Below are positions 11,880 to 20,785 of a stretch of DNA of 64,000 nucleotides, piece by piece. The translations under genes and the position numbers were made by a program. The first letter of the stretch is position 1, and every line of letters begins with the position of its first letter. Location: NCBI RefSeq assembly GCF_001275135.1, contig NZ_LFQU01000004.1, positions 97,099-161,098 on the forward strand, given 5' to 3'. The DNA comes from Xylanibacter rarus. GTDB lineage: Bacteria > Bacteroidota > Bacteroidia > Bacteroidales > Bacteroidaceae. The notes beneath the pieces are model-generated. The model saw only the letters and a program-made list of their open reading frames with translations. It was not told the DNA's origin and searched no databases.

Positions 11880-12890
11880 TTACAGTTTGCTGTTCCACTC
11901 GCCGACAGCCTCAAAGAAGGCATCGATGTTGGCAAACGGAGTGTGCGGCGGGGTGTCGCATCCGCTTGATATCACAAAGTTTGGATAGTTGCTCATCTTG
12001 CGCAGCAGGTCTGTGGTGGCGCGGCGCATCTCGTCGGGCGTGGCAGACTTGAACAGACTGACGGGGTCGAGGTTGCCCATGGTGAGAGCCGTGGGCGGCA
12101 CCTGACGCGACACCTGCTCCATGTCGCACTTGTTGCCGAAGTGATATGCGGCGGCTCCGGTGGCAGTCATGGCGTTGGTGCACTGCCCGGTGTTGCCGCA
12201 GTTGTGTAGCACGACGGTGAAATAGTCGTCCTGCACGGCCTCGACAATACGCCTGACGTAGACCGAAGAGAAGCGCATGCAGTCGTCGTCAGACATCAGT
12301 CCGGCGGCAGGCTCAGCCATGACAACGCCGTTGGCGCCCGTCTTCTTCAGCGCGATGCAGTATTTCAGGATGAAGTCGGTACACTTGTCGAGCAGCATGG
12401 CGGCAGCCTCGGGGTTCTGATATATCAGAATCATAATCTCCGACATGTCGTAGAGACGGCCTGCAAGCGAGAAAGGTCCGATGCATCCGGCAAGCACGGG
12501 GCGGTCGGTTATGGCACGGGCGGCCAGCAGATTGGCCTTGAGATATGCCGGCACGCGGCCTGCGCTGAGCGACGGCACCTGCAGACGTGCTATGTCGTCG
12601 GCGCTGTTGAGCATGTGCCCCCTGACGGCCGGCACCTCGTCGGGCTCGAAGGCGATGTCGGCGCCGAAGGCTTCAGCCTCAACGGTGAGGTCCATTATCA
12701 CTGTGGCGGCAGCCGTGTCGTAGCGTCCGGCAAGCGCCCTGACGGCGTTGAAGTGCACCTCGCCGTCGCTCACGGCGTCGATCACGCGTCGCCCTATCAT
12801 CTCGATGCCGGGATGTGTCATTATGGGCACAGCCATCACCTTCTTGCTGTCGATGACGGCTTTGGCCCATTCGGTCATGTTTATCTTCAT
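11880..12890 (-). CDS. MtaA/MtbA-like zinc methyltransferase (URO-D family)
   Basis: A 336-residue URO-D-fold methyltransferase of the MtaA/MtbA/CmuA type. It keeps the zinc triad expected for thiol activation: His and Cys in LHNCGNT (about 229-231) and a distal Cys in SSGCDTPP (about 308). Known relatives move methyl groups between a corrinoid protein and a thiol such as coenzyme M. This host would not be expected to use coenzyme M, so the thiol here is unknown. Beside the corrinoid fusion and reactivation genes, a role in the same methyl-transfer chain is likely. It follows the nitroreductase by 20 nt on the same strand, suggesting one transcript. True uroporphyrinogen decarboxylase is unlikely because of the HxC...C pattern. 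Confidence 0.83.
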   Translation of the reverse strand: MKINMTEWAKAVIDSKKVMAVPIMTHPGIEMIGRRVIDAVSDGEVHFNAVRALAGRYDTAAATVIMDLTVEAEAFGADIAFEPDEVPAVRGHMLNSADDIARLQVPSLSAGRVPAYLKANLLAARAITDRPVLAGCIGPFSLAGRLYDMSEIMILIYQNPEAAAMLLDKCTDFILKYCIALKKTGANGVVMAEPAAGLMSDDDCMRFSSVYVRRIVEAVQDDYFTVVLHNCGNTGQCTNAMTATGAAAYHFGNKCDMEQVSRQVPPTALTMGNLDPVSLFKSATPDEMRRATTDLLRKMSNYPNFVISSGCDTPPHTPFANIDAFFEAVGEWNSKL

Positions 12891-12910
12891 CTGTGTGTGT
12901 GCGTTATGTG

Positions 12911-13438
12911 TTATTCAACAAATCTTACGTAGTCATCCTTGCGCGGCGCAGCCTCTCTGACGGCACCCTCGCGCGGGTATCCCAGCACGCAGTGGCCTAT
13001 GCCCTCATAGTCGCCCTCAATGCCCCATGCGCGCAGCATGGCCTTGCCTTCCTCGCTGTCGAACACCTCGCGGGCGCGGTGAATCCAGCAGCTGCCCAGT
13101 CCGAGAGCGTGTGCGGCGTTCATAAGGTTGCCCATTACGAGCGATCCGTCGTAGAGATAAGTGGGGCGTGTGCGGTCGGCCAGCACCACGAGCACCACCG
13201 GCGCGCCGTAGAAGGGGTCGGCCTCGGTGCCCATCACGGCGGCGTTGAGCTCAGAGAGGCGGTCGCGAACGGCCTTTGATGTTACGGCAACGATGAGCGG
13301 CGACTGCGCTCCGCGGCCCGTTGGGGCGTAGGTTCCTGCCTCTGCCACAGCCTCGATAAGGCTGCGCTCCGGCATCCGGTCGGGGTCGAAGGCGCGCACG
13401 CTGCGGCGTGTCTTCATGTTTTCTATAACTGTGTTCAT
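12911..13438 (-). CDS. Nitroreductase family flavoprotein
   Basis: A 175-residue nitroreductase-fold FMN enzyme. The N-terminal TRRSVRAF motif binds FMN phosphate; the middle has APTGRGAQSP and the C-terminal half GLGSCWIH and GIGHCVLGYP, all typical of the family. The length is normal for a single-domain member. It probably reduces quinones or nitro-aromatic compounds with NAD(P)H; the natural substrate is unknown. It is the first gene of the minus-strand run leading into the two corrinoid-related genes, so a role as electron donor for keeping the corrinoid reduced is possible but speculative. Confidence 0.85.
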   Translation of the reverse strand: MNTVIENMKTRRSVRAFDPDRMPERSLIEAVAEAGTYAPTGRGAQSPLIVAVTSKAVRDRLSELNAAVMGTEADPFYGAPVVLVVLADRTRPTYLYDGSLVMGNLMNAAHALGLGSCWIHRAREVFDSEEGKAMLRAWGIEGDYEGIGHCVLGYPREGAVREAAPRKDDYVRFVE

Positions 13439-13524
13439 AATCTTTACTGGTTAAAAAGTTTGTCTTTCACATGCCGCGGAGCGTCAGACTGACTGCCATT
13501 ATGCCGCGGCATGATTGATATGTG

Positions 13525-13532
13525 CAAAGATA
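13525..13532 (-). promoter_or_regulatory. Candidate -7 element for the nitroreductase operon
   Basis: TATCTTTG on the minus strand, about 87 nt upstream of the start codon. No clear TTTG lies at the expected distance. The leader would contain the inverted repeat around GCCGCGG and CCGCGGC (13471-13512). Confidence 0.4.
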
Positions 13533-13689
13533 CTAAAATTATCGTCCGCATGTTCAGGCGCAATGAATAAAAAGCCTTAAAGATACATTGAAAAACGTGC
13601 CGGAGACCCGAAAAAATGACATCGCGGCGCTGATTGCGGCCCGATGATGCGCCGGTTTTATCCGCCGTTGTAACATACTGACATTCAGC

Positions 13690-13783
13690 GCGTTGCAAAA
13701 AGCCATGTTTCAGGCTCTAAAAGATGGCCTTTCGGCGTGCAAAAGGTGGCCTTTTGGAGGCTGAAAGGGCACCTTTCGGAAAA
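13690..13783 (+). repeat. R1 repeat, copy c
   Basis: Four units of 21-22 nt with the standard joints and GGAAAAC tail, in the 569-nt gap between the divergent nitroreductase and acetyltransferase genes. The rest of that gap has no gene. Confidence 0.85.
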
Positions 13784-13966
13784 CAGGCACACGGCAGGCG
13801 CCATCAGGGCGCGCCTCGGCACGGCCACAGACAGGCAGCAAGGACACTGTCTGAAGGCGGCACGGACCATGTGGCAGATGTGCATAAAAAGCTTACATAC
13901 AATGCCCAAAAAGCCTTAAAAAGGCTGATTTAGCGTTATTTATTTTTTTATATGGCGCAAAACTCG

Positions 13967-13974
13967 TATTTTTG
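13967..13974 (+). promoter_or_regulatory. Candidate -7 element for the acetyltransferase-like gene
   Basis: TATTTTTG 33 nt before the start codon; the -33 region is only a T-run, so the match is partial. Confidence 0.45.
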
Positions 13975-14007
13975 CATGTTTAAGTTGTCTAATATAAAGT
14001 AAGACAA

Positions 14008-15156
14008 ATGTCAACTATTAAAATCAAAAAAGTAGAAACAAGGAAAGACCTTGAGCGGTTTATAGACTTTCACTATGACCTCTACAAGGACAATGAGTAT
14101 GACGTTCCCACACTGTTCAGCGACGACCTGAACACCCTGAGCAAGGACAAGAACGCGGCGTTCGAGTTCTCCGAGGCCGAGTATTTCATGGCGTTCGACG
14201 GACGTGGGCGCATGGTGGGCCGCGTGGCAGCCATAATCAACCACCGCGCCAACAAGCGCTGGGGGCGCAAGTGCGTCAGATTCGGATGGATAGACTTCAT
14301 CGACGACATCAACGTGTCTAGGGCCCTGTTCGACGCCGTTGAGAAATACGGCAAGTCGAAAGGCATGGAAGAGATGATAGGTCCGCTCGGATTCACCGAC
14401 CTCGACCCCGAAGGCATGCTCACAATGGGATTCGACCAGCTGGGCACTATGGCCACCATATACAACTATCCGTACTATCCGGAGCACATGGAGAAGCTGG
14501 GCGACTTCGAGAAGGACAACGACTATGTGGAGTTTAAGCTCATGGTGCCCGACAAAGTGCCCGAGAAATACACCAAGATAGCCGAGATGATACAGAAGCG
14601 CTACGACCTGCACATCAGGAAACTGACCAAGAAGGACGTGTTTGAGGGCGGCTACGGCAAGAAGATGTTTGAGCTGATAAACACCTGCTTCAAGGACCTG
14701 TACGGATATTCGGAACTGTCTGAAAGGCAGATCGACCAGTACATCAAGATGTACTTCCCCCTGGCCGACCTCAGCCTCATCACCGTTGTAGAGGACCGCA
14801 GCGCCGGCAACAAGCCCGTGGCCGTGGGCATCACCATCCCGTCGCTGTCGAAGGCGCTGCAGAAGTGCCGCCGCGGAAGGCTCTGGCCCTTCGGATGGTG
14901 GCACGTGCTGAGGGCTCTGAAGGCTCACAAGACCGAGGGCGTAGACCTGCTGCTGCTCGGAGTGCTGCCCGAATACCGCATGAAGGGTGCCAACGCCCTT
15001 ATGTTCTACGACCTCATCCCGCGCTATCAGGCCTACGGATTCAAATGGGGCGAGAGCCAGGTTGAGATGGAGACCAACGAGAACGTGCAGAGCCAGTGGC
15101 AGTATCTCGAGACCATCCTCCACAAGAGAAGACGCTGCTACAAGAAGTGGATATAG
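14008..15156 (+). CDS. GNAT-superfamily acetyltransferase-like protein
   Basis: A 382-residue soluble protein common in Bacteroidetes and annotated there as an N-acetyltransferase (YghO-like). The C-terminal half has the GNAT pattern: a strand LLLLGVLPEYR followed by the acetyl-CoA loop-like RMKGAN (about 324-329) and an aromatic final region. The N-terminal half includes the conserved FGWIDFIDD and IGPLGFTDLDPEGML stretches. No substrate can be assigned. It starts at ATG 14008 after an AT-rich promoter region. It is not evidently in an operon with parE, since the four-helix-bundle gene and AT-rich repeats lie between. Confidence 0.7.
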   Translation: MSTIKIKKVETRKDLERFIDFHYDLYKDNEYDVPTLFSDDLNTLSKDKNAAFEFSEAEYFMAFDGRGRMVGRVAAIINHRANKRWGRKCVRFGWIDFIDDINVSRALFDAVEKYGKSKGMEEMIGPLGFTDLDPEGMLTMGFDQLGTMATIYNYPYYPEHMEKLGDFEKDNDYVEFKLMVPDKVPEKYTKIAEMIQKRYDLHIRKLTKKDVFEGGYGKKMFELINTCFKDLYGYSELSERQIDQYIKMYFPLADLSLITVVEDRSAGNKPVAVGITIPSLSKALQKCRRGRLWPFGWWHVLRALKAHKTEGVDLLLLGVLPEYRMKGANALMFYDLIPRYQAYGFKWGESQVEMETNENVQSQWQYLETILHKRRRCYKKWI

Positions 15157-15180
15157 ATTTTCTGCCGGCAAACGGCAGAA

Positions 15181-15212
15181 AATAATTAAAAATTAAAAGT
15201 AAAAATTAAACA
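15181..15212. repeat. AT-rich inverted repeat, left arm
   Basis: Runs of AATTAAAAATTAAAAGT. It is the inverted partner of 15700-15736 and brackets the four-helix-bundle gene. Confidence 0.55.
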
Positions 15213-15287
15213 GCGAGGGGGATGGCAGGCGGTGATCATATCAACTTAAGCTGGCAGAAGTGTGGTAACAATTAAACAACGTTGATT

Positions 15288-15656
15288 ATGGCTGACGGCA
15301 ATAACATTGTGAAAGAAAAGGCGGAGAAGTTCGCCATACGCATTGTTAAGTGCAGCAGGTTCATAAGGGAAACCAAACGTGAATACTCGCTTGCCGACCA
15401 GCTGCTGCGTTGCGGCACCAGCATAGGTGCCAATCTTTATGAAGCTGAATTTGCACAAAGCAAAGCCGACTTTATAAGCAAGATGAGCATCGCGCTCAAA
15501 GAAGCGTCTGAAACCAAATATTGGCTGTGGCTGCTCCACTCGACAGACATACTGGAAGACAAGATTTACTACTCAATGAACACCGACTTGAAGAACATCA
15601 TAAGTCTTCTTGTCTCAATATTGAGATCATTGAAGGGTGTAGACAGCAAGAAATAG
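15288..15656 (+). CDS. Four-helix-bundle protein (23S rRNA IVP-like)
   Basis: A 122-residue all-helical protein of the four-helix-bundle / S23 family, first known from intervening sequences in 23S rRNA genes and widespread as single genes in Bacteroidetes. Visible hallmarks are the helix ending RFIRETK, the LRCGTSIGANLYEAE motif (about 45-60), and the KADFISKMSIALKEASET helix. The ATG at 15288 is preferred over the TTG at 15282. The molecular role is unknown; relatives such as the Avd protein of diversity-generating retroelements bind nucleic acid. Placement between two housekeeping genes and between AT-rich inverted repeats suggests a cassette-like insertion. Confidence 0.85.
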   Translation: MADGNNIVKEKAEKFAIRIVKCSRFIRETKREYSLADQLLRCGTSIGANLYEAEFAQSKADFISKMSIALKEASETKYWLWLLHSTDILEDKIYYSMNTDLKNIISLLVSILRSLKGVDSKK

Positions 15657-15699
15657 CTGACAACGCCACACCCAGCTGCCACCATATGCCGGCCACGAT

Positions 15700-15736
15700 G
15701 TTTAATTTTTAACTTTTAATTGTTAATTTTGGAATT
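15700..15736. repeat. AT-rich inverted repeat, right arm
   Basis: TTTAATTTTTAACTTTTAATT and following bases mirror 15181-15212. It ends just before the parE start codon and may also form the parE leader. Confidence 0.55.
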
Positions 15737-15738
15737 TT

Positions 15739-17667
15739 ATGAGCGAAGAGAATAAAATTACAACCGAGTATACTGACGACAATATCAGGCACCTGTCTGA
15801 CATGGAGCACGTGCGCACCCGACCGGGAATGTACATCGGCCGACTTGGCGACGGATCCATGCCCGAGGACGGCATCTACGTGTTGCTCAAAGAGGTTATC
15901 GACAACTCTATCGACGAGTTTAAGATGAACGCCGGCAAGCGCATCGAGATCGACATAGACAACAACCTCAGCGTGATGGTGCGCGACTACGGACGAGGCA
16001 TACCGCAGGGCAAGCTCATCGAGGCCGTAAGCGTGCTAAACACCGGAGGTAAATACGACTCCAAGGCGTTCAAGAAGAGCGTCGGACTCAACGGTGTGGG
16101 CATCAAGGCCGTCAACGCGCTAAGCTCCAGGTTCGAGGTGAGGTCTTACCGCGACGGAACGGTGCGCACGGCGACATTCGAACGCGGCGTGCTGAAGAGC
16201 GACACAACCGAGGAGACGCAGGACGAGACGGGTACATACATATACTTCGTGCCCGACGACACGCTCTTCAAGAACTACTCTTTCCACCACGACTTCGTGG
16301 AGACGATGCTGCGCAACTACACCTACCTGAACACAGGACTGACCATCATGTACAACGGACGCAGGATTCTGAGCCGCAACGGACTTGAAGACCTGCTCAA
16401 CGACACGATGACCAACGACGGCATCTACCCCATAATACACCTCAAGGGCGAAGACATCGAGATTGCGTTCACGCACACCAACCAGTATGGCGAGGAGTAT
16501 CACTCGTTCGTAAACGGACAGCACACCACGCAGGGCGGTACTCACCAGAGCGCGTTCAAGGAGCACATAGCCCGCACGATAAAGGAGTTTTTCAACAAAA
16601 ACTTCGAATATACCGACATCCGCAACGGCCTCGTGGCAGCCATAGCCGTCAACGTCGAGGAGCCGATGTTTGAGAGTCAGACCAAGATTAAGCTCGGATC
16701 GCTTACCATGAGCCCCGACGGCGTCAGCGTAAACAAGTACGTGGGCGACTTCATCAAGAACGAGGTGGACAACTATCTGCACAAACACTCCGACGTGGCA
16801 GAGGTTATGCTGCAGAAGATTCAGGCCAGCGAGAAGGAAAGAAAGGAGATGGCAGGAGTGACAAAGCTGGCACGCGAGCGCGCCAAGAAAGCCAACCTGC
16901 ACAACCGGAAGCTGCGCGACTGCCGCATACACTTCTCCGACGTGAAGAACAACCGCAAGGAGGAAAGCTCCATCTTCATCACCGAGGGCGACTCAGCGAG
17001 CGGTTCTATCACCAAGAGCCGCGACGTAAACACGCAGGCTGTGTTCTCTCTCAGGGGCAAGCCGCTCAACTCTTTCGGACTCACCAAAAAGGTGGTGTAC
17101 GAGAACGAGGAGTTTAATCTGCTTCAGGCAGCCCTCGACATTGAGGACGGACTCGACACACTGCGCTACAACAAGGTGATTGTTGCAACCGATGCCGATG
17201 TCGACGGCATGCACATCCGACTGCTCATAATAACCTTCTTCCTGCAGTTCTTCCCCGAACTCATCAAGAAGGGACACGTATACGTGCTGCAGACGCCGCT
17301 CTTCCGCGTCAGAAACCGCCGCACGAAGGTGCGCAACAAGAAGGCGCTCGAAGACGTAAAAGGCAAGAAGGGCGACTTCATCACCCGCTATTGCTACAGC
17401 GACGAGGAGCGCGTAAAGGCCATAGAGGAGCTTGGTCCCGACCCTGAGATAACCCGATTCAAAGGTCTTGGAGAGATAAGTCCCGACGAGTTTGTCAACT
17501 TCATCGGCCCCGACATGCGCCTCGAGCAGGTTACTCTGCACAAGACCGACCAGGTGCAGAAGCTCCTGGAGTACTACATGGGCAAGAATACGCCCGAGCG
17601 ACAGAACTTCATCATAGACAACCTGGTGATAGAGGAAGACCGTCCCGAAGAGGAAGAAAAGTTCTGA
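15739..17667 (+). CDS. parE: DNA topoisomerase IV subunit B
   Basis: A 642-residue type IIA topoisomerase ATPase subunit. It has the GHKL ATP-binding domain ([10 protein letters not shown], then the GRGIP loop and the [14 protein letters not shown] lid), the S5-like transducer domain and a C-terminal TOPRIM domain (EGDSASG at about 417 and DADVDG at about 484, the acidic metal-binding motifs). The length and the lack of a GyrB-type insert favour ParE over GyrB. It decatenates daughter chromosomes together with ParC, whose gene is not downstream in this window. The ATG at 15739 gives the standard N-terminus for the family. Confidence 0.87.
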   Translation: MSEENKITTEYTDDNIRHLSDMEHVRTRPGMYIGRLGDGSMPEDGIYVLLKEVIDNSIDEFKMNAGKRIEIDIDNNLSVMVRDYGRGIPQGKLIEAVSVLNTGGKYDSKAFKKSVGLNGVGIKAVNALSSRFEVRSYRDGTVRTATFERGVLKSDTTEETQDETGTYIYFVPDDTLFKNYSFHHDFVETMLRNYTYLNTGLTIMYNGRRILSRNGLEDLLNDTMTNDGIYPIIHLKGEDIEIAFTHTNQYGEEYHSFVNGQHTTQGGTHQSAFKEHIARTIKEFFNKNFEYTDIRNGLVAAIAVNVEEPMFESQTKIKLGSLTMSPDGVSVNKYVGDFIKNEVDNYLHKHSDVAEVMLQKIQASEKERKEMAGVTKLARERAKKANLHNRKLRDCRIHFSDVKNNRKEESSIFITEGDSASGSITKSRDVNTQAVFSLRGKPLNSFGLTKKVVYENEEFNLLQAALDIEDGLDTLRYNKVIVATDADVDGMHIRLLIITFFLQFFPELIKKGHVYVLQTPLFRVRNRRTKVRNKKALEDVKGKKGDFITRYCYSDEERVKAIEELGPDPEITRFKGLGEISPDEFVNFIGPDMRLEQVTLHKTDQVQKLLEYYMGKNTPERQNFIIDNLVIEEDRPEEEEKF

Positions 17668-17730
17668 CAAGGGGCAAAAGGAACGTAAAGGAGACGCAGA
17701 ATAAGTCCAACGGCAATGCTGATGAAACAT

Positions 17731-17795
17731 AATGAGCATGCGGAAAGGGCATTAATGATACGTGGAAGGGGCATTAATGATATGCGGAAGAAGGA
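17731..17795. repeat. Short tandem repeat after parE
   Basis: Two to three copies of a unit of about 22-24 nt containing GGGCATTAATGATA. Together with the CCCAT tract it fills most of the 298-nt gap before the protease gene. Confidence 0.5.
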
Positions 17796-17876
17796 TGAAA
17801 GCCATGCAAAGTAAACACAAAAGCCATGCAGAATAAGCATGAAAACAATGCAAGAGTCATTCATCCGCGCATCATC

Positions 17877-17949
17877 AGTCCCATTCCTCCCATCTCTCCC
17901 ACAACATCCGTTCCTCCCATAAGTCCCATCCCCCACAATCATCCCATAA
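17877..17949. repeat. CCCAT-rich tract (R3), copy 2
   Basis: Repeated CCCAT / TCCCATAAGTCCCAT motifs upstream of the protease gene. Similar tracts occur at 9016-9056 and 55105-55157. Confidence 0.5.
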
Positions 17950-17965
17950 AAGAAACATCACAACA

Positions 17966-19594
17966 ATGATAAACACAACCATCAGAAAGATAAAAGCCGC
18001 ACTGGCAAAGACTGCCACCAAGGCCCTCGTTGCCGTCGCACCGGCTGTCATGTCGTGCCTTCCGGCCGGCGCGCAGATGAACATCGACTTCTCTTACGAC
18101 AGTCCGCTGCGCAAGCTGCAGATAGCCGAAATGGCAATAAACAACCTCTACGTCGACTCGGTTGACGAGAAGAAGCTCGTTGAGGACGCTATAAGGGGCA
18201 TGCTGGAGAAGCTCGACCCCCACTCATCTTACTCCGACCCGGAGGAAGTGAAGGCAATGAACGAACCGCTGCAGGGCAACTTCGACGGCATAGGCGTGCA
18301 GTTCAACATGGTTGACGACACGCTGCTCGTCATTCAGCCCGTGTCGAAAGGCCCGTCGGAGAAGGTGGGCATCATGGCAGGCGACCGCATAGTGAACGTG
18401 AACGACACTGCCATTGCGGGCGTGAAGATGAAGAAAGAGGAGATAATGAAGCGTCTGCGCGGACCCCGAGGCACAACGGTGAAGCTGGGAATTGTGCGCC
18501 GCGGCGTGCCCGACGTGATGTATTTCACGGTGAAGAGAGACAAGATTCCGGTGAAGAGCGTGGACGCCGTCTACATGATTCGCCCGCAGATAGGCTACAT
18601 AAGGATAGGAAACTTCGGCGCGACGACATACAAGGAGTTTATGGAAGGCATGGAGAAGCTGAAAGCCGAGGGCATGAAAGACCTGATACTCGACCTTCAG
18701 GACAACGGCGGAGGATATCTGCAGGCTGCCGTGGAGATAGCCAACGAGTTCTTGCCGAAGGACGATCTGATTGTATATACCGACGGACGCCGCATCAGAC
18801 GCATGGACTATAAGGCGCGCGGCAACGGCTCTTTCCTGACAGGACGCGTGTATGTGCTCGTCAACGAGTTCACGGCGTCGGCCGCAGAGATTGTTACCGG
18901 AGCGATACAAGACCACGACCGCGGCATCGTAATCGGCCGCCGCACGTTCGGCAAGGGCCTCGTTCAGCGCCCGATCGACCTGCCCGACGGCTCCATGATA
19001 CGACTAACCATTGCCCACTACTACACTCCTTCGGGACGATGCATACAGAAGCCATACACCAAAGGAGACATAGAGGACTATGCGATGGACTTTGAGAAGC
19101 GCCTGAAACACGGCGAACTGACCAACCGCGACAGCATTCACTTCGCCGATTCGCTGAAGTTCTACACGCTGAAAGAGCACCGCACGGTGTACGGCGGAGG
19201 CGGAATAATGCCCGACACGTTCGTGCCTCTGGACACACTTCAGTACACCAAGTTCCACCGCCAGCTCGTGCTGAAGGGCATAGTGATAAACACCGACCTG
19301 AGATATATCGACAAGAACCGCAAGCAACTCGTAGGCGACTACCCGACGTTCGAGGCGTTCAGAAGCCGTTTTGAGGTGCCGCAGGAACTTATCGACGAGA
19401 TAATGAAGGAGGCGGAGAAGCAGAAGATAAAGCCGAAAGACGACGAAGAACTGCAGCGCACGCTGCCCTATCTGAAATCGCAGCTGAAGGCTCTCGTGGC
19501 GCGCGACCTCTTCGACATGAGCGAATACTTCCAGATTATCAACGAGACAAGCGACATCGTGAAGAAGGGAGTGGAGCTCTCGGCAGGCAAATAA
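17966..19594 (+). CDS. C-terminal processing peptidase, S41 family
   Basis: A 542-residue exported serine protease of the CtpA/Prc type. A signal peptide is visible (long basic start, then ALVAVAPAVM, cut near AGA). A PDZ domain follows (about 95-195, with GIGVQFNM and GDRIVNVND), then the S41 catalytic domain. The Ser/Lys dyad is Ser305 in FTASAAEI and Lys330 in FGKGLVQ; the 25-residue spacing is standard. It trims the C-termini of envelope proteins in the periplasm. It is convergent with ybeY, with a long inverted repeat between them. Confidence 0.9.
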   Translation: MINTTIRKIKAALAKTATKALVAVAPAVMSCLPAGAQMNIDFSYDSPLRKLQIAEMAINNLYVDSVDEKKLVEDAIRGMLEKLDPHSSYSDPEEVKAMNEPLQGNFDGIGVQFNMVDDTLLVIQPVSKGPSEKVGIMAGDRIVNVNDTAIAGVKMKKEEIMKRLRGPRGTTVKLGIVRRGVPDVMYFTVKRDKIPVKSVDAVYMIRPQIGYIRIGNFGATTYKEFMEGMEKLKAEGMKDLILDLQDNGGGYLQAAVEIANEFLPKDDLIVYTDGRRIRRMDYKARGNGSFLTGRVYVLVNEFTASAAEIVTGAIQDHDRGIVIGRRTFGKGLVQRPIDLPDGSMIRLTIAHYYTPSGRCIQKPYTKGDIEDYAMDFEKRLKHGELTNRDSIHFADSLKFYTLKEHRTVYGGGGIMPDTFVPLDTLQYTKFHRQLVLKGIVINTDLRYIDKNRKQLVGDYPTFEAFRSRFEVPQELIDEIMKEAEKQKIKPKDDEELQRTLPYLKSQLKALVARDLFDMSEYFQIINETSDIVKKGVELSAGK

Positions 19595-19604
19595 AGGGCT
19601 GACG

Positions 19605-19697
19605 GGATAAAAGTAATGGGACCAATAAGACTGATATGGCGCCTGTGCTGATATTGTTGCACGGCCATCGGTCTTATTGGTCCCATTACTTTTATCC
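19605..19697. terminator. Long bidirectional hairpin between the protease gene and ybeY
   Basis: Arms of 31 bp at 19605-19635 and 19667-19697 with one mismatch and a 31-nt loop, containing GGGACCAATAAGAC. It sits between convergent genes and would end both transcripts. The stem is far longer than an ordinary terminator. Confidence 0.75.
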
Positions 19698-19709
19698 TCT
19701 CGGGGCTTC

Positions 19710-20126
19710 TCAGAGCTTAATCATGGCAAGCGCCTTGTTCTCGGCAGCCTCCATAATCTCGCGCTCTCCGGGGCCTTTGTCGTTGATGCCGCAGAGATGC
19801 AGTATGCCGTGGATAATCACACGGTGAAGCTCCTCGTTGTAGTCCTTGCCCAGCTGCTCGGCGTTTGAGCGCACGGTGTCGAGCGAGATGACTATGTCGC
19901 CGCTGATTGTGTCGTCCTCGTCATAGTCGAACGTGATGATGTCAGTGTAGTAGTTGTGGCCCAGATACTCGTTGTTAACCTCAAGAATCTTGTCGTCGTT
20001 GACAAACATATATCCTATTTCGCCAACCTTGCGGCCATATTCGGCGGCCACGGCCTTTATCCATGCCGATGTGTCGCGCTTTCTTATTGCCGGCATTTTT
20101 ACGCCGTCGGTGTTGTATGTTATCAT
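19710..20126 (-). CDS. ybeY: Endoribonuclease YbeY (rRNA maturation factor)
   Basis: A 138-residue metal-dependent RNase needed for 16S rRNA 3' maturation and ribosome quality control. The metal motif is HGILHLCGIND near residue 105; the third histidine of the classical HxxxHxxxxxH motif is replaced by Lys, which I believe is common in Bacteroidetes members. The upstream EVNNEYLGHNYYTDIITFDY region is conserved. The start ATG 20126 gives a normal length. The gene lies in a minus-strand run after coaD and ruvB. Confidence 0.9.
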   Translation of the reverse strand: MITYNTDGVKMPAIRKRDTSAWIKAVAAEYGRKVGEIGYMFVNDDKILEVNNEYLGHNYYTDIITFDYDEDDTISGDIVISLDTVRSNAEQLGKDYNEELHRVIIHGILHLCGINDKGPGEREIMEAAENKALAMIKL

Positions 20127-20238
20127 ATTTTGCTGTTTATTTTCGTTCTGAAGGCTTGCCGCACGGCGTGCGGTAAGTTATAGCCAAGATGCGCTTAAGT
20201 GCGTCAGAAGGCGTTATATTGCCCTCTGCGGGCACGTC

Positions 20239-20718
20239 TTAAGGCTCCTTAATCTCTGTCTTGCGTCCCTGCTCAGGTGCGGGCAGAAACTCGGCGGCGT
20301 CCTTGCCGAAGTGGATAAGCTCGCGCACCATGCTCGACGACACGCTCTCATATTCAGGCTCGGCATACAGCAGGATGGTCTCTATGCCGCCTATCTTGCG
20401 GTTGATGTCTGCCTGCTCGCGCTCATACTCAAAGTCCTTGATGCTGCGCACGCCCTTGATGATGAAGCCGGCGCCCTCGCGGCGGGCAAAGTCGACGGTG
20501 AGGTCGCTGTATTCCTTTACCTCCACCTTAGGCTCGTCGGCATACAGGCGTGCAATGGCCTTCACCCTTGTCTGCGCGCTGTACATGTATTTCTTGCGCT
20601 CGTTGAAGCCCACGCCGATGACAATCCGGTCGAACAACGGCAGCGCACGTCTGACAATGGCATGATGACCGGTGGTGAAGGGGTCGAAGCTTCCTACGAA
20701 AATGCCTGTTCTCTGCAT
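20239..20718 (-). CDS. coaD: Phosphopantetheine adenylyltransferase
   Basis: A 159-residue cytoplasmic enzyme that adenylates 4'-phosphopantetheine, the fourth step of coenzyme A synthesis. The N-terminal nucleotidyltransferase motif GSFDPFTTGHH is present, followed by IKGVRSIKDFEYE (substrate binding) and the C-terminal SSSMVREL motif. It has standard length and is co-directional with ruvB upstream and ybeY downstream. Confidence 0.95.
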   Translation of the reverse strand: MQRTGIFVGSFDPFTTGHHAIVRRALPLFDRIVIGVGFNERKKYMYSAQTRVKAIARLYADEPKVEVKEYSDLTVDFARREGAGFIIKGVRSIKDFEYEREQADINRKIGGIETILLYAEPEYESVSSSMVRELIHFGKDAAEFLPAPEQGRKTEIKEP

Positions 20719-20785
20719 TGATTTCTATCTGTTGTTTTGTTGATTTTTATATATACATTCTGTCTGACTGCACCGTCAGCATGGC

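Noticed and set aside
11880-12890. Heme-pathway uroporphyrinogen decarboxylase (hemE)
   Set aside because: The HxC...C zinc motif and corrinoid neighbours fit methyltransferases; heme genes are absent nearby.
15739-17667. Calling the gene gyrB
   Set aside because: Length and the absence of GyrB-type insertion fit ParE better, although both families share the motifs seen.
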